DNA of 64,000 bases from Liolophura sinensis (lineage: Eukaryota; Mollusca; Polyplacophora; Chitonida; Chitonidae). Position 1 is the stretch's first letter. Every line of letters begins with the position of its first letter. The notes under the pieces are model-generated. The model was not told the origin of the DNA and ran no database searches. It saw only the letters and a program-made list of their open reading frames with translations. Shown here piece by piece: positions 35,416-46,518 of the stretch. The stretch lies in contig NC_088295.1 in the NCBI RefSeq assembly GCF_032854445.1, forward strand, positions 44,441,385-44,505,384. The letters run 5' to 3'. The position numbers were made by a program, and so were the translations under genes.

Positions 35416-36863
35416 TAAAATATTTAAATACCCTTCAACACTCTTAAAAAAAATCTGAAAAGATAAATGAAAGTATTTTTACGCATAGTTCTCATTTGTC
35501 TGAATAATGAACATTACTTTATATTTTAGCTTTCTTTTACTTTAAACACTAATCAAATGAATACATATATATCAATCACTGTTGTTTGAAGGTTCTTGAC
35601 CAGAACTGCAAATCGTTTGTCCAACCAATGATGGACGGGTATAACAAAACCATGCTCCCTCCCTTTAAAAACATGGTCACGTGGTATAAACTGAAGACAA
35701 AAGAAGAGATACTTAAGCGTGCGCGCCTTCTCTCACTTTTGCAACAGATATACATACGTGATAGCAAGTGCCAATGTAAATTGTGCTTTCCTTTGCGCTG
35801 TGCAAAGACCACCGATGTTGAAATAAGCACTGTATGTCAACGTCCATGTTCATCGATACCATGCAAACAAACGTAAACTGGTTACGTTAGTTCGAATGCC
35901 GAACTTTGGCTAACGTCGTGACAACCCATTGCGCAACGCAAACTTGTCGATTTGTACATGTACTGTCGTTGAATGAAGGAGTGCCATGCATTTCACCTAC
36001 CCACTTAGTATAATCCGAGATTGCTTGGACGTTAAATTTGGCAAAATTCAGTTGGGCCAAGGATGGCCCAAAACTAACGTCAGAGTGTGCTCCATTTAAA
36101 AACCTGATGCAGGTATATACCTGCCTTTGCCTCACGCTTAAGCGGATAAGAAAATAACCAGCTGAAGTTTGTCAAAAATCCACAGGGGAAAAGGTAAGGA
36201 AAATAACTACCTGCAAGCTTAAAATACTAGAGACTTAAAAACTTAAGAGACGTATTTGGTGGGTTATTATTGCCTCAATCGCCGTGAAAATCTACACGGA
36301 AACTGCATGCTTTTAAATGGAGAAGCTCAGGAGTTGGCCTGGGGCCATCCTTGACTGAACAAAATTCTTGTCTAACTTCATAGTGACTTCGAACTACACT
36401 TAGTTCCGCTGCGCGCCAAGTGAAATAGTTACACGCGTCGGGAGTGACCTATAGAGTACGGTGCGAAATCTCCAATCAGGAACTACCTGCAGGGAACGCT
36501 ATATAGTATTTTCCGGATTACCATGCCATGCCTTTCATCGAATCAGTTAAATCAATACTGTAGTTGTTTTGTTAAAGTGGAGAAAAAAAACCTTTTTTCA
36601 TACTCACCATGATGACATAGTGCTTTATTAGACGTTAATAACGACATCATAGTTACACAGGTTGGATAAAAAATATAACAAAAAAGTATGCAATTTGCTC
36701 CACTTAAAGGATAATACTTGCATATTTGGATAATATTATACTCAGCGAACGTATAGAATTCATATTGTGCTAATGTAAACTGAACCTCAAGCCGAAGTGT
36801 TTTGAGAAGTTCTAAGTCCTTTATACATTTGCACAGAAATATTAATCCCATGAGCCTCGTAGT
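35416..36863. other. Intergenic spacer between LINE and Rh copy 2
   Basis: About 1.4 kb of unique-looking sequence. The longer ORFs on both strands show no family motif and no splice structure. It should include the 3' UTR of Rh copy 2 at its right end. Confidence 0.5.
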
Positions 36864-37030
36864 CTACAGCTCTTTATGTGCCATGCGATATACATCATCG
36901 GGGGAATCCTTCTTATTGTTGACGTCACCCGAATTTGGGAATCCGTCCTCAGGGATCTCCCAGAAGTCACTGTCACTGAAACACCCGTCTCCTTTCGGAC
37001 TGTCAAAGAACGGCAGTCGCAGAATGAAGC
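36864..37030 (-). pseudogene. Rh copy 2, exon 9
   Basis: It encodes [16 protein letters not shown] and a tail (DSDFWEIPEDGFP) close to copy 1, then a different carboxy end, NKKDSPDDVYRMAHKEL, and a stop. The acceptor is TTTTGCAG. Confidence 0.9.
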
Positions 37031-37254
37031 CTGCAAAACACATGGGTAGATACATATTTGCTTATACGGGTAAACTGGAACAAATATTCCATACATTGTT
37101 TGTATTTTCATTTTCAAAAAAATGCAGTTAAAGGGCGTATAATTACGCTTGAAAGACGTAAAGAAGCCCAAACCGTCAGGACACTGGAGGTGCGGGTTCT
37201 TCGACACGGAATTTGCATTTACTCGCTCTTATTGCTTGTGGGGTGCACGACGCT

Positions 37255-37470
37255 CGTGTGGCCACGTGTTGCAGACAACTTGTCTTCCACCAATATGCTC
37301 TGCATATATTTACGTCATATATTGGAATGTTCGTGGGTAGCTTGCCAAAGCTCGGTCACGTCGGTGCTTTACGCCTTGCTCTCCGAATTCCTCCGCCTAT
37401 GAAAGTAATCCTTGTCGTAAAAATAGAAATTCTTGAGTATGGCGTTAAACAACCAAACAAATAAATATAC
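37255..37470 (+). mobile_element. Diverged SINE 3' fragment in Rh copy 2 intron 8
   Basis: The clearest part is the tail: AAATTCTTGAGTATGGCGTT, then AAACAACC and AAACAAATAAATA. Upstream similarity to a V-SINE is weak. Confidence 0.4.
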
Positions 37471-37621
37471 AGGCATCTTCGCCTGCGATATCAACTTACG
37501 TCGTTTTCATCATCATATACGTAATATCACTGCGATTTCGCGTTAGTTCATTACATCCCTTCATTGCCTTCCATCACATGACACATTCCACATATAGTAA
37601 AGTTCGCCAATGTAACATGCC

Positions 37622-37745
37622 AAAGGCCGGTGGTTTATTCCAGGCATACATTTTCCGGGTTTACTCCGGGCACACATAGGTTGCCTCCACCTCTGTAAAA
37701 TACACCAGCCGCCACGGTATAAGTGAAAAATTGAGTATGGCGTAA
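37622..37745 (+). mobile_element. V-SINE fragment in Rh copy 2 intron 8
   Basis: GGGTTTACTCCGGGCACAC and TTGCCTCCACC correspond to the V-domain. CGGTATAAGTGAAAAATTGA and GTATGGCGTAAATCAG correspond to the 3' module. Confidence 0.6.
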
Positions 37746-38014
37746 ATCAGAAGTCAAAAAAGAAAAGAGAAAGGAATCAATATAGAAGCGATCCTTCTAC
37801 TTCATAAGATGATGAAACAAATTGTCGTCTCCTTCTTTGATGGATGACGTCAGTAAACGTCGTATTCGTATGATCATCTGTGGATATAATTGATCGAGCC
37901 AAGCCTTAAGACAAATATGGACAACGAAATATTTTTTCTAACTTGCACGTTATCATGTAACATCTACATCATGTGTGTACAAAAACGGTGATAAGTTAGT
38001 CAAAAGTAATTTAC

Positions 38015-38196
38015 CAGTAATGAGTCCAGCTCCAAGAGAAATGGCAATTGTTACCAGAAGAGCGAGGATTTGAAAACCTCCCTGGGTGGTGGGAGACCGT
38101 CCCAGACCTGCTTCCAACTCCGGGAATTCTTGTTGAAGTAATTTGAGAGCTGTTGTGTTGTCGGCTGGGGTTAAAGCTGGGAAGGTTTTGTACAAA
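38015..38196 (-). pseudogene. Rh copy 2, exon 8
   Basis: It encodes LYKTFPALTPADNTTA, then GRSPTTQGGFQILALLV and GLITG. It is 182 nt against 164 in copy 1, six extra codons in the extracellular loop (around LKLLQQEFPEL), so the frame is preserved. Confidence 0.92.
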
Positions 38197-38291
38197 CTGC
38201 AATACAAAATAAACACAAATGTCATTCAGTGAATTATTTATTTCTTAGAAAAAACAGAACTATAAATGTTATCTATATTAAAAGATCTTTC

Positions 38292-38630
38292 GAGTGAGTG
38301 AGTGCTTGGGGTTTAACGTCGTACTCAACAATTTTTCAGTCATATGACGATGAAGGAATCCTTAGGGTGTATGTATTGTGCCTCCTCGTTGCAGGCGGAT
38401 TTCCACCGCTCTTTTATCCAGTGCTGCTTCACTCAGACGACTTAACCAAGGCATGTAAGCAGCCCCGCCCGAGCCATTATACTGATACGGGTCAACCAGT
38501 CGTGACACTATCCCGTTCATGCTGAACGCCAAGCGAGGAAGTTACAACTTCCTCTTTTAAAGTTTTAGGTGTGACTCGACCTAGGATTGATCCAAAAGAT
38601 CTCTCGAAGTCACACATGAACAGCAACTGT
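38292..38630 (-). mobile_element. tRNA-derived SINE with (TCAC)n tail in intron 7
   Basis: On the minus strand it starts with a tRNA-like head (GGATCAATCCTAGGTCGAGT) and has a GC-rich middle. It ends ATCGTCATATGACTGAAAAA, TTGTTGAGTACGACGTTAAA, then CACTCACTCACTC. This 3' end matches the LINE at 29985-35415 closely. Confidence 0.7.
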
Positions 38631-38981
38631 TCATTTATTACCCTACATGCCGAAGTATTTCAATACTGTGTCTTAAGGTCCCTATCAGATTTCAGTACAA
38701 AACATATCGGAGCTCGAGTGTGGGTTTAAAACTGGCATAAACTCAAAATTATATTATGAAAGAAGATAGATGCACTATATAATAAAGATGACAAAGTTCT
38801 TCAAAAATTATCAAATATTTGATGTATTGCAATCAGAATACAGATTTGTGGTTCTCTTAAACAATAAGGACAACATGCTGACCAAACCTATCTCAGATAA
38901 CGGTGCAAGCTCTTCCGGGTTAAGCAGTCCTAAATAATGACAGAACGAATGAATAAATAAACACCACGATGTATCACTTGC

Positions 38982-39115
38982 CCGTATCTCCCATAGGTTT
39001 CCTCAGATGCCAAAGCCGCGGCCGCCGCACCGGCTATTGCACCTAGAATACCTGTAACTCCGTGCAGAAAGGCCACACCACAGGTATCGTGAAGCTTCAA
39101 TTTGCCAGGAACAGT
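38982..39115 (-). pseudogene. Rh copy 2, exon 7, with GC donor
   Basis: 134 nt encoding HDTCGVAFLHGVTGILG (second pore histidine kept), one codon shorter than copy 1. The frame leaves in phase 2 at GGGCAAGTG, so the intron starts GC rather than GT. The rest of the site fits the consensus usual for GC-AG introns. Confidence 0.9.
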
Positions 39116-39622
39116 CTGAAATTACAAACCCCAACCCCAAATCACAGCAAATAAATCAATGAAGTATAAAATAAATAAAACTGAAATTTACATAATGGTC
39201 CTCTCTAGTTCCATATATTTTCTTCTTTTCAGGTGAAATATCTTCTTGTTCTGTTTCGACTTCTGTCAAAGTATGATTTATATATGGCGCAAAACTGCCA
39301 ATGTTAACAACACTGCCATTTTAAAACACTTTTGCATATATATAACAGGTTGGTGCACATTTTTGTAAAACGGCATGAAAGCTACTGGAGAATGGTGTGA
39401 TCTTAAAAAATTGCTTGAAACAAGAACTAAAAAAATGAGAGTTCGGTAAGCGATTGCTATAATTTTGCACCTTAAAGCGAAACATTTACGAAACATACAT
39501 GCATGAGGGTTTCGCGGTCTTTATCTTTTTTTTAAGGGATATTTCACAAGTGGATTTCCATCTCAGTATATGTGTTTCTTTACTAGAAGAGTACAGTTTA
39601 TTTTGTTACAGTGCATACAGTA

Positions 39623-39732
39623 CGTAATGTTGTCATCCTACAGATTACGATTTTATATGTGACCGACACTGGCGACAATATAGATCTACCAGTCGAGTCA
39701 TTCTGTCCATAATTAGAACCCACAACATTATA
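39623..39732 (+). repeat. 5' LTR (110 bp)
   Basis: It starts CGTAATGTTGTC and ends CACAACATTATA. It differs from the 3' LTR by a T to C at the first base, one more substitution (GACCGACACT versus GACCAACACT) and the absence of 13 bases after CATTCTG. TAATGTTGT and ACAACATTA form the terminal inverted repeat. Confidence 0.9.
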
Positions 39733-39905
39733 TTTGGCGACGAGAATGGACACATCGTTATCAGTAAGACATTTTGTGACTCAGAAAACACGCAGGAATT
39801 AACCTTTTACTGAAACATCACTCTAAACCAGTGAATTTTACGTCACTTTTGTTCCACTCAGCTGTTATCACGCACAGCACACGCGGCTTCAACAACAACA
39901 TAACG

Positions 39906-40827
39906 ATGGCCCAGTCACTGCCGACATTCCCTTCGTTCGACGTGCACAGTGACCCTTCATCAATAGCTCAACGATGGACTAAATATGTCCGACGTTTCCA
40001 AAATCTTTTAGTTGCTATGGATATCGCAGATAAAAAGCGCCAAAGAGCCATGTTAATCCATTACGCCGGCAAAGAAATCAGTGATATTCTGGATACGTTA
40101 CCGGACACAGGTGAGGACCCTAGAAGGAGCTGCAGAGAAACTAAATGCTCACTTGAACCCCAGACGAAACATTGACTATGAAACATACCTATTTCGCAGC
40201 ACTAAGCAGAACGTAGGCGAAACAATGGACACGTACGCTACACGTCTGCGCCAGTTAGCCCTTACTCTCGGATGTGAATTCTCGGATCAAGACACAGAAA
40301 TCAAAGGCCAGCTTATACAGGGATGTAGCTCCAACAGAATTCGGCGACGCATTCTGGGTGATCCAGACCTCAAATTGATGGACATACTAAATTTAGCTAG
40401 AGCTATGGAGCAGTCCGAACGCCAGGCGAAGAGGATTGAACAGTCCAATCAGCCTATCCCAGAGACTGTAAATACTGTATTAAACAAGTCTCAGCAAAAC
40501 AGAACAACCCCTGCCCGCAAACCCATTTGTACAAATGCGAAACCATCCAGCAACAAGCCTCACAGTAAATACTGTAGATATTGTGGCTATGCATATCCCC
40601 ACCCAGAAGGAAAAACCTGTCCAGCTAAGGGAAAGGCGTGTGGATTTTGCCATAAATTTAATAACTTTGAATCCGTTTGCCGACAGAAAAACGTCAACAG
40701 CAAGACACTGGCAAATCTATCAAGCAAGTCAGAAGCGCTGCACACCTTGCCGACTCTAGTTCAGATAATGAATATTTATTCAGCGTGTACGGTCACAGTG
40801 ATGGAATTTTCACAAAACAACCAATAG
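39906..40827 (+). pseudogene. Ty3/gypsy gag
   Basis: Reading starts MAQSLPTFPSFDVHSD and shifts frame near 40110. It continues through a capsid-like region (ETMDTYATRLRQLALTLGC) to a zinc knuckle, CRYCGYAYPHPEGKTC and CGFCHK. One frameshift breaks it. Confidence 0.8.
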
Positions 40828-43800
40828 TAACTGTCGGTGTCAACGAAAAAACACCCCAAGCTGTAATCGATACAGGTGCTACTGTAAACATGTTGAGTGA
40901 GACAACATTCACACAGCTTACTCCACAGCCTGCACGTGATATGGACAAATTACCTCAGATATTTGCCTATAACACTAGTCAGTCATTAGAAATAGTAGGT
41001 AAATTTTCAGCAACTGTCACAGCCGGAAATATATCTATGCAAACAACCTTCTACATCACACCAGGAAATTGCGACACTCTACTCAGCTACAGCACATGCG
41101 TGGATCTTGGACTTCTTAATATCACAAAGTGTATTCGTGAAATACAGTACAGTCCTACATCGCTTACCAATGAAATCGTGTCTAAGTACAAGGATTGCTT
41201 TACTGGACTTGGTAAATTGAAAGGTGTTCAAGCCAAACTACACGTGGACGGCAGCGTACAACCCGTCGCTCACCAACACAGACGTCTACCGTTTAATCTG
41301 CGTGAACGTTCGACAGCAGCACTCAAACGACTACTTGAACTTGACATTATCGAACCAGTTGGTGATGGTCCCAACACCATGGGTGTCCCCTATCCATGTA
41401 GTCGAGAAACCTAAAAACCCATCTCAGATCAGAATTTGTGTTGACATGCGCGCACCAAATGAAGCAATTCAGCGAGAACGACACATAACTCCCACTCTGG
41501 ATGATATCATATCTGAACTGAATGGATCTAAGATATTCTCCAAACTCTACTTGAATGCTGGTTACCACCAAATCGACCTTCACCCAGAATCCCGCAGCCT
41601 CACAACGTTCTCTACACATATGGGTCTCTTCAGATACAAACGCTTGAACTTTGGGGTGTGTTCAGCTGCCGAAGTCTTCCAGAACCACATCAGAATGGCT
41701 CTTCAGGGACTAGCAGGCGTTATTAACCTTAGTGATGATGTTTTTCTCCATGGACGTGACCAACAAGAACATGATCAACGACTTGAGTCAACTTTACAGC
41801 GCAGACGAGCACTCAACCTCACTCAGAACCGTGAGAAATGTGAATTCAGCAAGTCGAGGATTGAATTCTTCGGATATGTGTTCACAAAAGATGGTCTTTC
41901 TCCTGATCCACAGAAAGTGCAAGCCATCAAAAACACCACCCGCCCTGCGAATGCAACTGAAATTAAAAGCTTCCTCGGCATGGTACAATATTGCGCTCGC
42001 TTTATCCCCAATCCTTGTCGAAGCCACTGCGCGATCTAACAAAACAAAAAGCAGTGTTCTCCTGGACCCAAGCAGAAGAGAAGGCATTTACGGACATTAA
42101 AGCTGCCCTAACTGACCAAAGTGTTATGGCCTACTATGATCCATCGAAACCTGTTGAACTCATAGTTGACGCAAGTCCCGTAGGACTCGGAGCGATACTC
42201 ACTCAGAAAGACTCTTCCCACACAAAGATAATCTCCTATGGCAGTCGATCCCTCACGCCTGTTGAACACCGCTACAGTCAAACAGAGCGTGAAGCACTTG
42301 GTATTACCTGGGGAATACTGCATAATCATCTCTATCTCTAAGGACGAACATTTACCGTTGTTACAGACCACAAACCCTTGATTCCATTGTTCAACAAAGC
42401 CAGCTCAAAACCTCCTGCGAGAATTGAACGCTGGATCTTAAAGCTTCAAGGATACTCGTACAACGTAACATATCGCCCAGGACATGGCAATCCAGCTGAT
42501 TTTCTGTCCAGGCACCATGTTCAGTCACCAGACGCTCCAAGCTGTGAAGAAAAGATGGCTGAGAAACACACAAACTTTCTAACGCAGCATGCAGTTCCAA
42601 AAGCCCTAACACCCGCAGAAATTCAAGACGCCACGAAGGCCGATCCACTATTGCGAACTGTAATGGGCTTAGTTAAAGGCAACAAATGGAAATCTGCCTA
42701 CAAACCAAATGTTAACGCAAAGCTTGACAGCGCTACAGCAAGACAGCTTCAGTCCTTTGCTACAGTGCACACTGACTTATCAGTAAACTCTGACGGAAAT
42801 ATCCTCCTGTTTGGTTCCCGCATTGTGATACCAGCCTGCCTTCAACAGCGAGTGTGCGACCTCGCCCACGTTGGACATCAAGGTATTGTCAAAACAAAGA
42901 AACTGCTTCGTCAAAAGGTTTGGTTCCCTGGTATCGATAAACTCGTGGAGACAACCATTCATAACTGCATCCTGTGCCAGGCCGTAACCCCTGAAAACTC
43001 TTCCCGTGGAGAACCGCTCAAGATGACTGCGCTCCCGCAAGCACCATGGGAAAACGTCTGTGCAGATTTCGTTGGACCATTACCCTCTGGAGACTACTTA
43101 CTGATTGTCTATGACGAATACTCCCGTTACCCTGAAGTAGAAAAGGCGTTTTGCACCTCTGCGCGATCCACCATTCCCGCCTTTGACAAGATATTTGCCA
43201 CACATGGTATACCATCAGTTTTGAAAACTGACAATGGACCTCCATTTAATAGTACAGAGTTTCACCAGTTCCTCGATTACCTAGCTATGAAACACCGGAG
43301 AATCACGCCGTACTGGGCAAGAGCTAATGGTGATGCAGAAAGGTTCATCAAGACCTTACAGAAAGCCATGCGTGCATCTGAAGCTGAAGGAAAGCCATGG
43401 AAACAGGAACTATACAAATTCTTAAGGAATTACCATGCAACGCCCCACAGCTCAACTGACAAACCACCTGCTGAACTACTACTCAACAGACCGTACCGCA
43501 CAACTTTACCACAACTTGCCCAACCCGTCTCTCAATCCGACATCCAGGTTACAGACGATAGCGCCAAACAGAGAAGTATTATGCTGATCTTCACGCACAG
43601 GCTAAGCCAGCCACCATTCGTGTTGGTGATATCGTACTACTACGCAACCAGAAAAAGGGTAAACTTAAACCTCTGTTCAGCTCCAACCCGTATAAAGTCA
43701 CCGCAGTGAAAGGATCAATGATCACCGTTAAACATGGAGATCACTCCATCACCAGAAACTCATCATTTATGAAAGTGTTGAGATCTAATAACACATGTTC

Positions 43801-43966
43801 AGATACTACCACCAACAATCACATCAGTGACATTGACCTTGATGACGACAACGACCTTGCTGATGATGCCACTCCCGCTCACAGCCATGATGAATCGGTG
43901 CAACCACGAGTGTCCAGTCGTAGACGACAGCCACCGGTTCATTTCAGAGACTATATAACCTCGTGA
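40677..43966 (+). pseudogene. Ty3/gypsy pol: protease, RT, RNase H, integrase
   Basis: The protease active site is VIDTGATVNMLSE at about 40864. The RT has KLYLNAGYHQIDL and FGVCSAAEVFQ, with the catalytic motif reading LSDD in place of the usual YxDD. RNase H has VDASPVGLGAIL and VTDHKPL. The integrase has an HHCC zinc domain (ending CILCQ), FVGPLPSGDYLL, KTDNGPPFNS and NGDAERFIKTL. Lesions are frameshifts near 41390, 42005 and 43600 and an in-frame TAA at 42339-42341. The GPY/F-like tail lies in the last frame (43606-43966). Confidence 0.85.
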
Positions 43967-44233
43967 CTGACATTTCTGACTGATGCCCTCCAATAATGAA
44001 CAATTTGAACTTTTAGTTGTTTTAATTGTACCTTTAATTATTAAAAAGTACAGCATATAAAGTGCTTAACATTTCATTGCTCTTCAAAGCCTAAGAGTCA
44101 GAGCTTGACTATACGGACAGTTATATTTCCGTTTTTTTTTTTTTTTTTTTGATATTTCGATTTATATCGTATGCATAATAGCAGATCTATGATGACTAAG
44201 ATCTCATGCTTTATTTCTAAATGTTGGGAGGGA

Positions 44234-44356
44234 TGTAATGTTGTCATCCTACAGATTACGATTTTATATGTGACCAACACTGGCGACAATATAGATCTAC
44301 CAGTCGAGTCATTCTGTGTTGCGTTCCTGTCCATAATTAGAACCCACAACATTATA
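44234..44356 (+). repeat. 3' LTR (123 bp)
   Basis: It starts TGTAATGTTGTC and ends CACAACATTATA. It holds 13 bases (TGTTGCGTTCCTG region) missing from the 5' copy. Confidence 0.9.
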
Positions 44357-44366
44357 CAGTACTTAC

Positions 44367-44504
44367 AGACAGGTACTGGAAACTGAGGGTGCAAACACTC
44401 CCCGCCGTTGCCCCAATCAGCAAAGCTCCCCATGGCTGAATCATCAGGTCCGCTGTGTTACCTATCGCTACCCCACCGGCCAGGGTGGCATTTTGAACAT
44501 GAGC
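44367..44504 (-). pseudogene. Rh copy 2, exon 6
   Basis: 138 nt, the same as copy 1, encoding [15 protein letters not shown] and MIQPWGALLIG. The donor is GTAAGT, whose sixth base is already part of the LTR element's target duplication. Confidence 0.93.
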
Positions 44505-45194
44505 CTGTGAGACACGAAACAAAGTAGAGTACATGTAATGTGTAGCCTATCGGTTAAAATAAGCCGTATTCGACGTGCGCGAAAATCTCGCCAGAACCTC
44601 GGAATTTTGCTTGCAGCGGTAACGGATTACTGCAAAGTCTACCCAGTACTGAGTTTCTGTGTTTGACACGAATGCCAATCTTATCTACAAAGTAGACCTA
44701 CTACATACAACCGTTTGCGCAAATCCAGTGTACATAAAATGGTAGTCATTTCAGATATCTGTTATTCTGTACCTGTAAAATTCTCAGCACTGGAGCAAGG
44801 TAACATTTAACACATATGACATCCTGTAACATCGCAGTTTATGCTGAATTTTATGAGATAATGAAATACACATGTAAATTTGCCTAAGGTATGTTGAAGT
44901 GTAAAATCCGGTTATTTCATATCACTTGATCGCCCTAGCATACTATCTGAAAAGTTGAAAATTATACAAATCCAACGAATACACTATTGCTGACAGCGAT
45001 TCAAAAATGTGCATTTCCCTATGCTATAACGTTACGCGGATATTTCCTTCACCTACGCTCTCTGCTGCTGAGGAGATCACGTGACCTTTAGCTTCCGCGT
45101 GGTCTTACAGAGTTCTTGATTATACATTTATGTCGTTTCACAACTTGGACGCAACCATTGCTGTACGCATAGTAACAAAGTGCCGCGTAGTTAC

Positions 45195-45358
45195 CATATT
45201 TAACTTTCCTGTTTCAGTCACAAGAGCAGATGTTGCACACGTGACCACAACACAAGCAGCCATTGAAAAGTAGGTGTTGATGATAGCCCTGTAACTGTAA
45301 TCTCCGATTGTGGCCGCACCATTAAAACTCGGCCAATACACCTACAAAAATATAGTCC
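45195..45358 (-). pseudogene. Rh copy 2, exon 5, with in-frame TAG
   Basis: 164 nt, the same as copy 1. The reading is GTIFL, stop, [21 protein letters not shown] at 45344-45342 replaces the Trp codon TGG of the [10 protein letters not shown] motif. The acceptor is GAACAG. The mutation also creates a TTTTTGTAG acceptor-like site 17 bases into the exon, but using it would break the phase. Confidence 0.93.
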
Positions 45359-45544
45359 CTGTTCAAAAGTGAAAAACAAACAAAATAGTAAAACTGATGG
45401 TCTCGTTCCATTAGACAGACTTTAATGAGCACAGGAATTATCAATAACATTTGTTTAGAAGATCAATATTAAATTTTTCCTTCTATGAAATGCACTCCTT
45501 ATGCCAGAAGATTATGGTTTATTTGTGATGTATGCTAAACACAC

Positions 45545-46409
45545 TTACCCACCACACAATGGGTCCTTCAATGATAAACAGACTTATCCGTTACACACTG
45601 GGATCTTCACAGAAACAATAGACACACCCATCACACATTGAGTTCTTTACAGATAAATACACTTACGCATCCCACATTGGGTCCTTCAATGATAAACAGA
45701 CTTATCCGTCACACATTGGGTCTTTCACAGATAAACACACTTACCCATCACACATTGGGTCCTTCACCAGTAAACACACTTACCCATCACACACTGTGTC
45801 CTTCGCAGATAAACACATGTACCCATTACACATTGGGTTCTTCGCAGGTAAACACACTTACCCATCACACATTGGGTCCTTCACAGGTAAACACACTTAG
45901 CCATCACACACTGGGTCCTTCGCAGATAAACACATCTACCCATCACACATTGAGTTCTTTACAGATAAATAGACTTACCTATCACACATTGAGTTCTTTA
46001 CAGATAAACACACTTACCCATCACACATTGGGTCCTTCACAGGTAAACACACTTACCCATCACACACTGGGTCCTTCGCAGATAAACACATGTACCCATT
46101 ACACATTAGGTCCTTCGCAGGTAAACACACTTACCCATCACACATTGGGTCCTTCACAGGTAAACACACTTACCCATCACACACTGGGTCCTTCGAAGAT
46201 AAACACATGTACCCATCACACATTGGGTCCTTCGCAGGTAAATACACTTACTCATCACACATTGGATCCTTCACAGGTAAACACATTTACTCATCACACA
46301 CTGTGTCCTTCGCAGTGAGAAACACACTTACCCATCACTCTTTGGGACCTTCACAGGTAAACATGCTTGCCCATTACACACTGGGTCCTTCGCAGATAAA
46401 CACACTTAC
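45545..46409. repeat. 39-bp minisatellite derived from a splice donor, about 22 units
   Basis: On the gene strand each unit reads GGTAAGTGTGTTTACCTG, then CGAAGGACCCA, then ATGTGTGATG. The last exon bases and donor of Rh copy 2 exon 4 (TGTGTGATGG and GTAAGTGTG at about 46418-46401) are the first unit of the array. Most units therefore carry a consensus 5' splice site. The repeat encodes a long artefactual ORF on the plus strand. Confidence 0.92.
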
Positions 46410-46518
46410 CCATCACACAAAAGAGATCAGAATGGTACACACTGGACTCATTCATGGAGTTTTCTACGTATTTTGAATATATCACACGAGCCACTCCAAT
46501 CCCGAAGATTGTACCCAA
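46410..46518 (-). pseudogene. Rh copy 2, exon 4, 5'-truncated
   Basis: 109 nt remain of 145, encoding LGTIFGIGVARVIY and [12 protein letters not shown] up to donor GGTAAGT. The missing 36 nt correspond exactly to the 12 codons [12 protein letters not shown] of copy 1. The break joins piggyBac within the shared bases 46512-46518. Confidence 0.9.

Larger units (their letters stand above)
39623..44356 (+). mobile_element. Ty3/gypsy LTR retrotransposon, decayed
   Basis: It is 4734 bp with short LTRs of 110 and 123 bp and the 5-bp target duplication CAGTA at 39618-39622 and 44357-44361. After the 5' LTR comes TTGGCGACGAG, a probable primer-binding site; a purine run GGGAGGGA (44226-44233) precedes the 3' LTR. 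The order gag, protease, RT, RNase H, integrase gives the Ty3/gypsy class. No envelope-like ORF is seen. It lies antisense in intron 6 of Rh copy 2, right after the exon 6 donor. Confidence 0.92.

Noticed and set aside
39623-44356. Endogenous retrovirus with envelope
   Set aside because: After integrase only the GPY/F-like tail and a short acidic ORF remain; no signal peptide or membrane segment typical of an envelope is visible.
45545-46430. CRISPR-like regular array, and the long 226-codon ORF over it
   Set aside because: Units are directly adjacent with no variable spacers and the genome is animal. The ORF only exists because 39 is a multiple of three.
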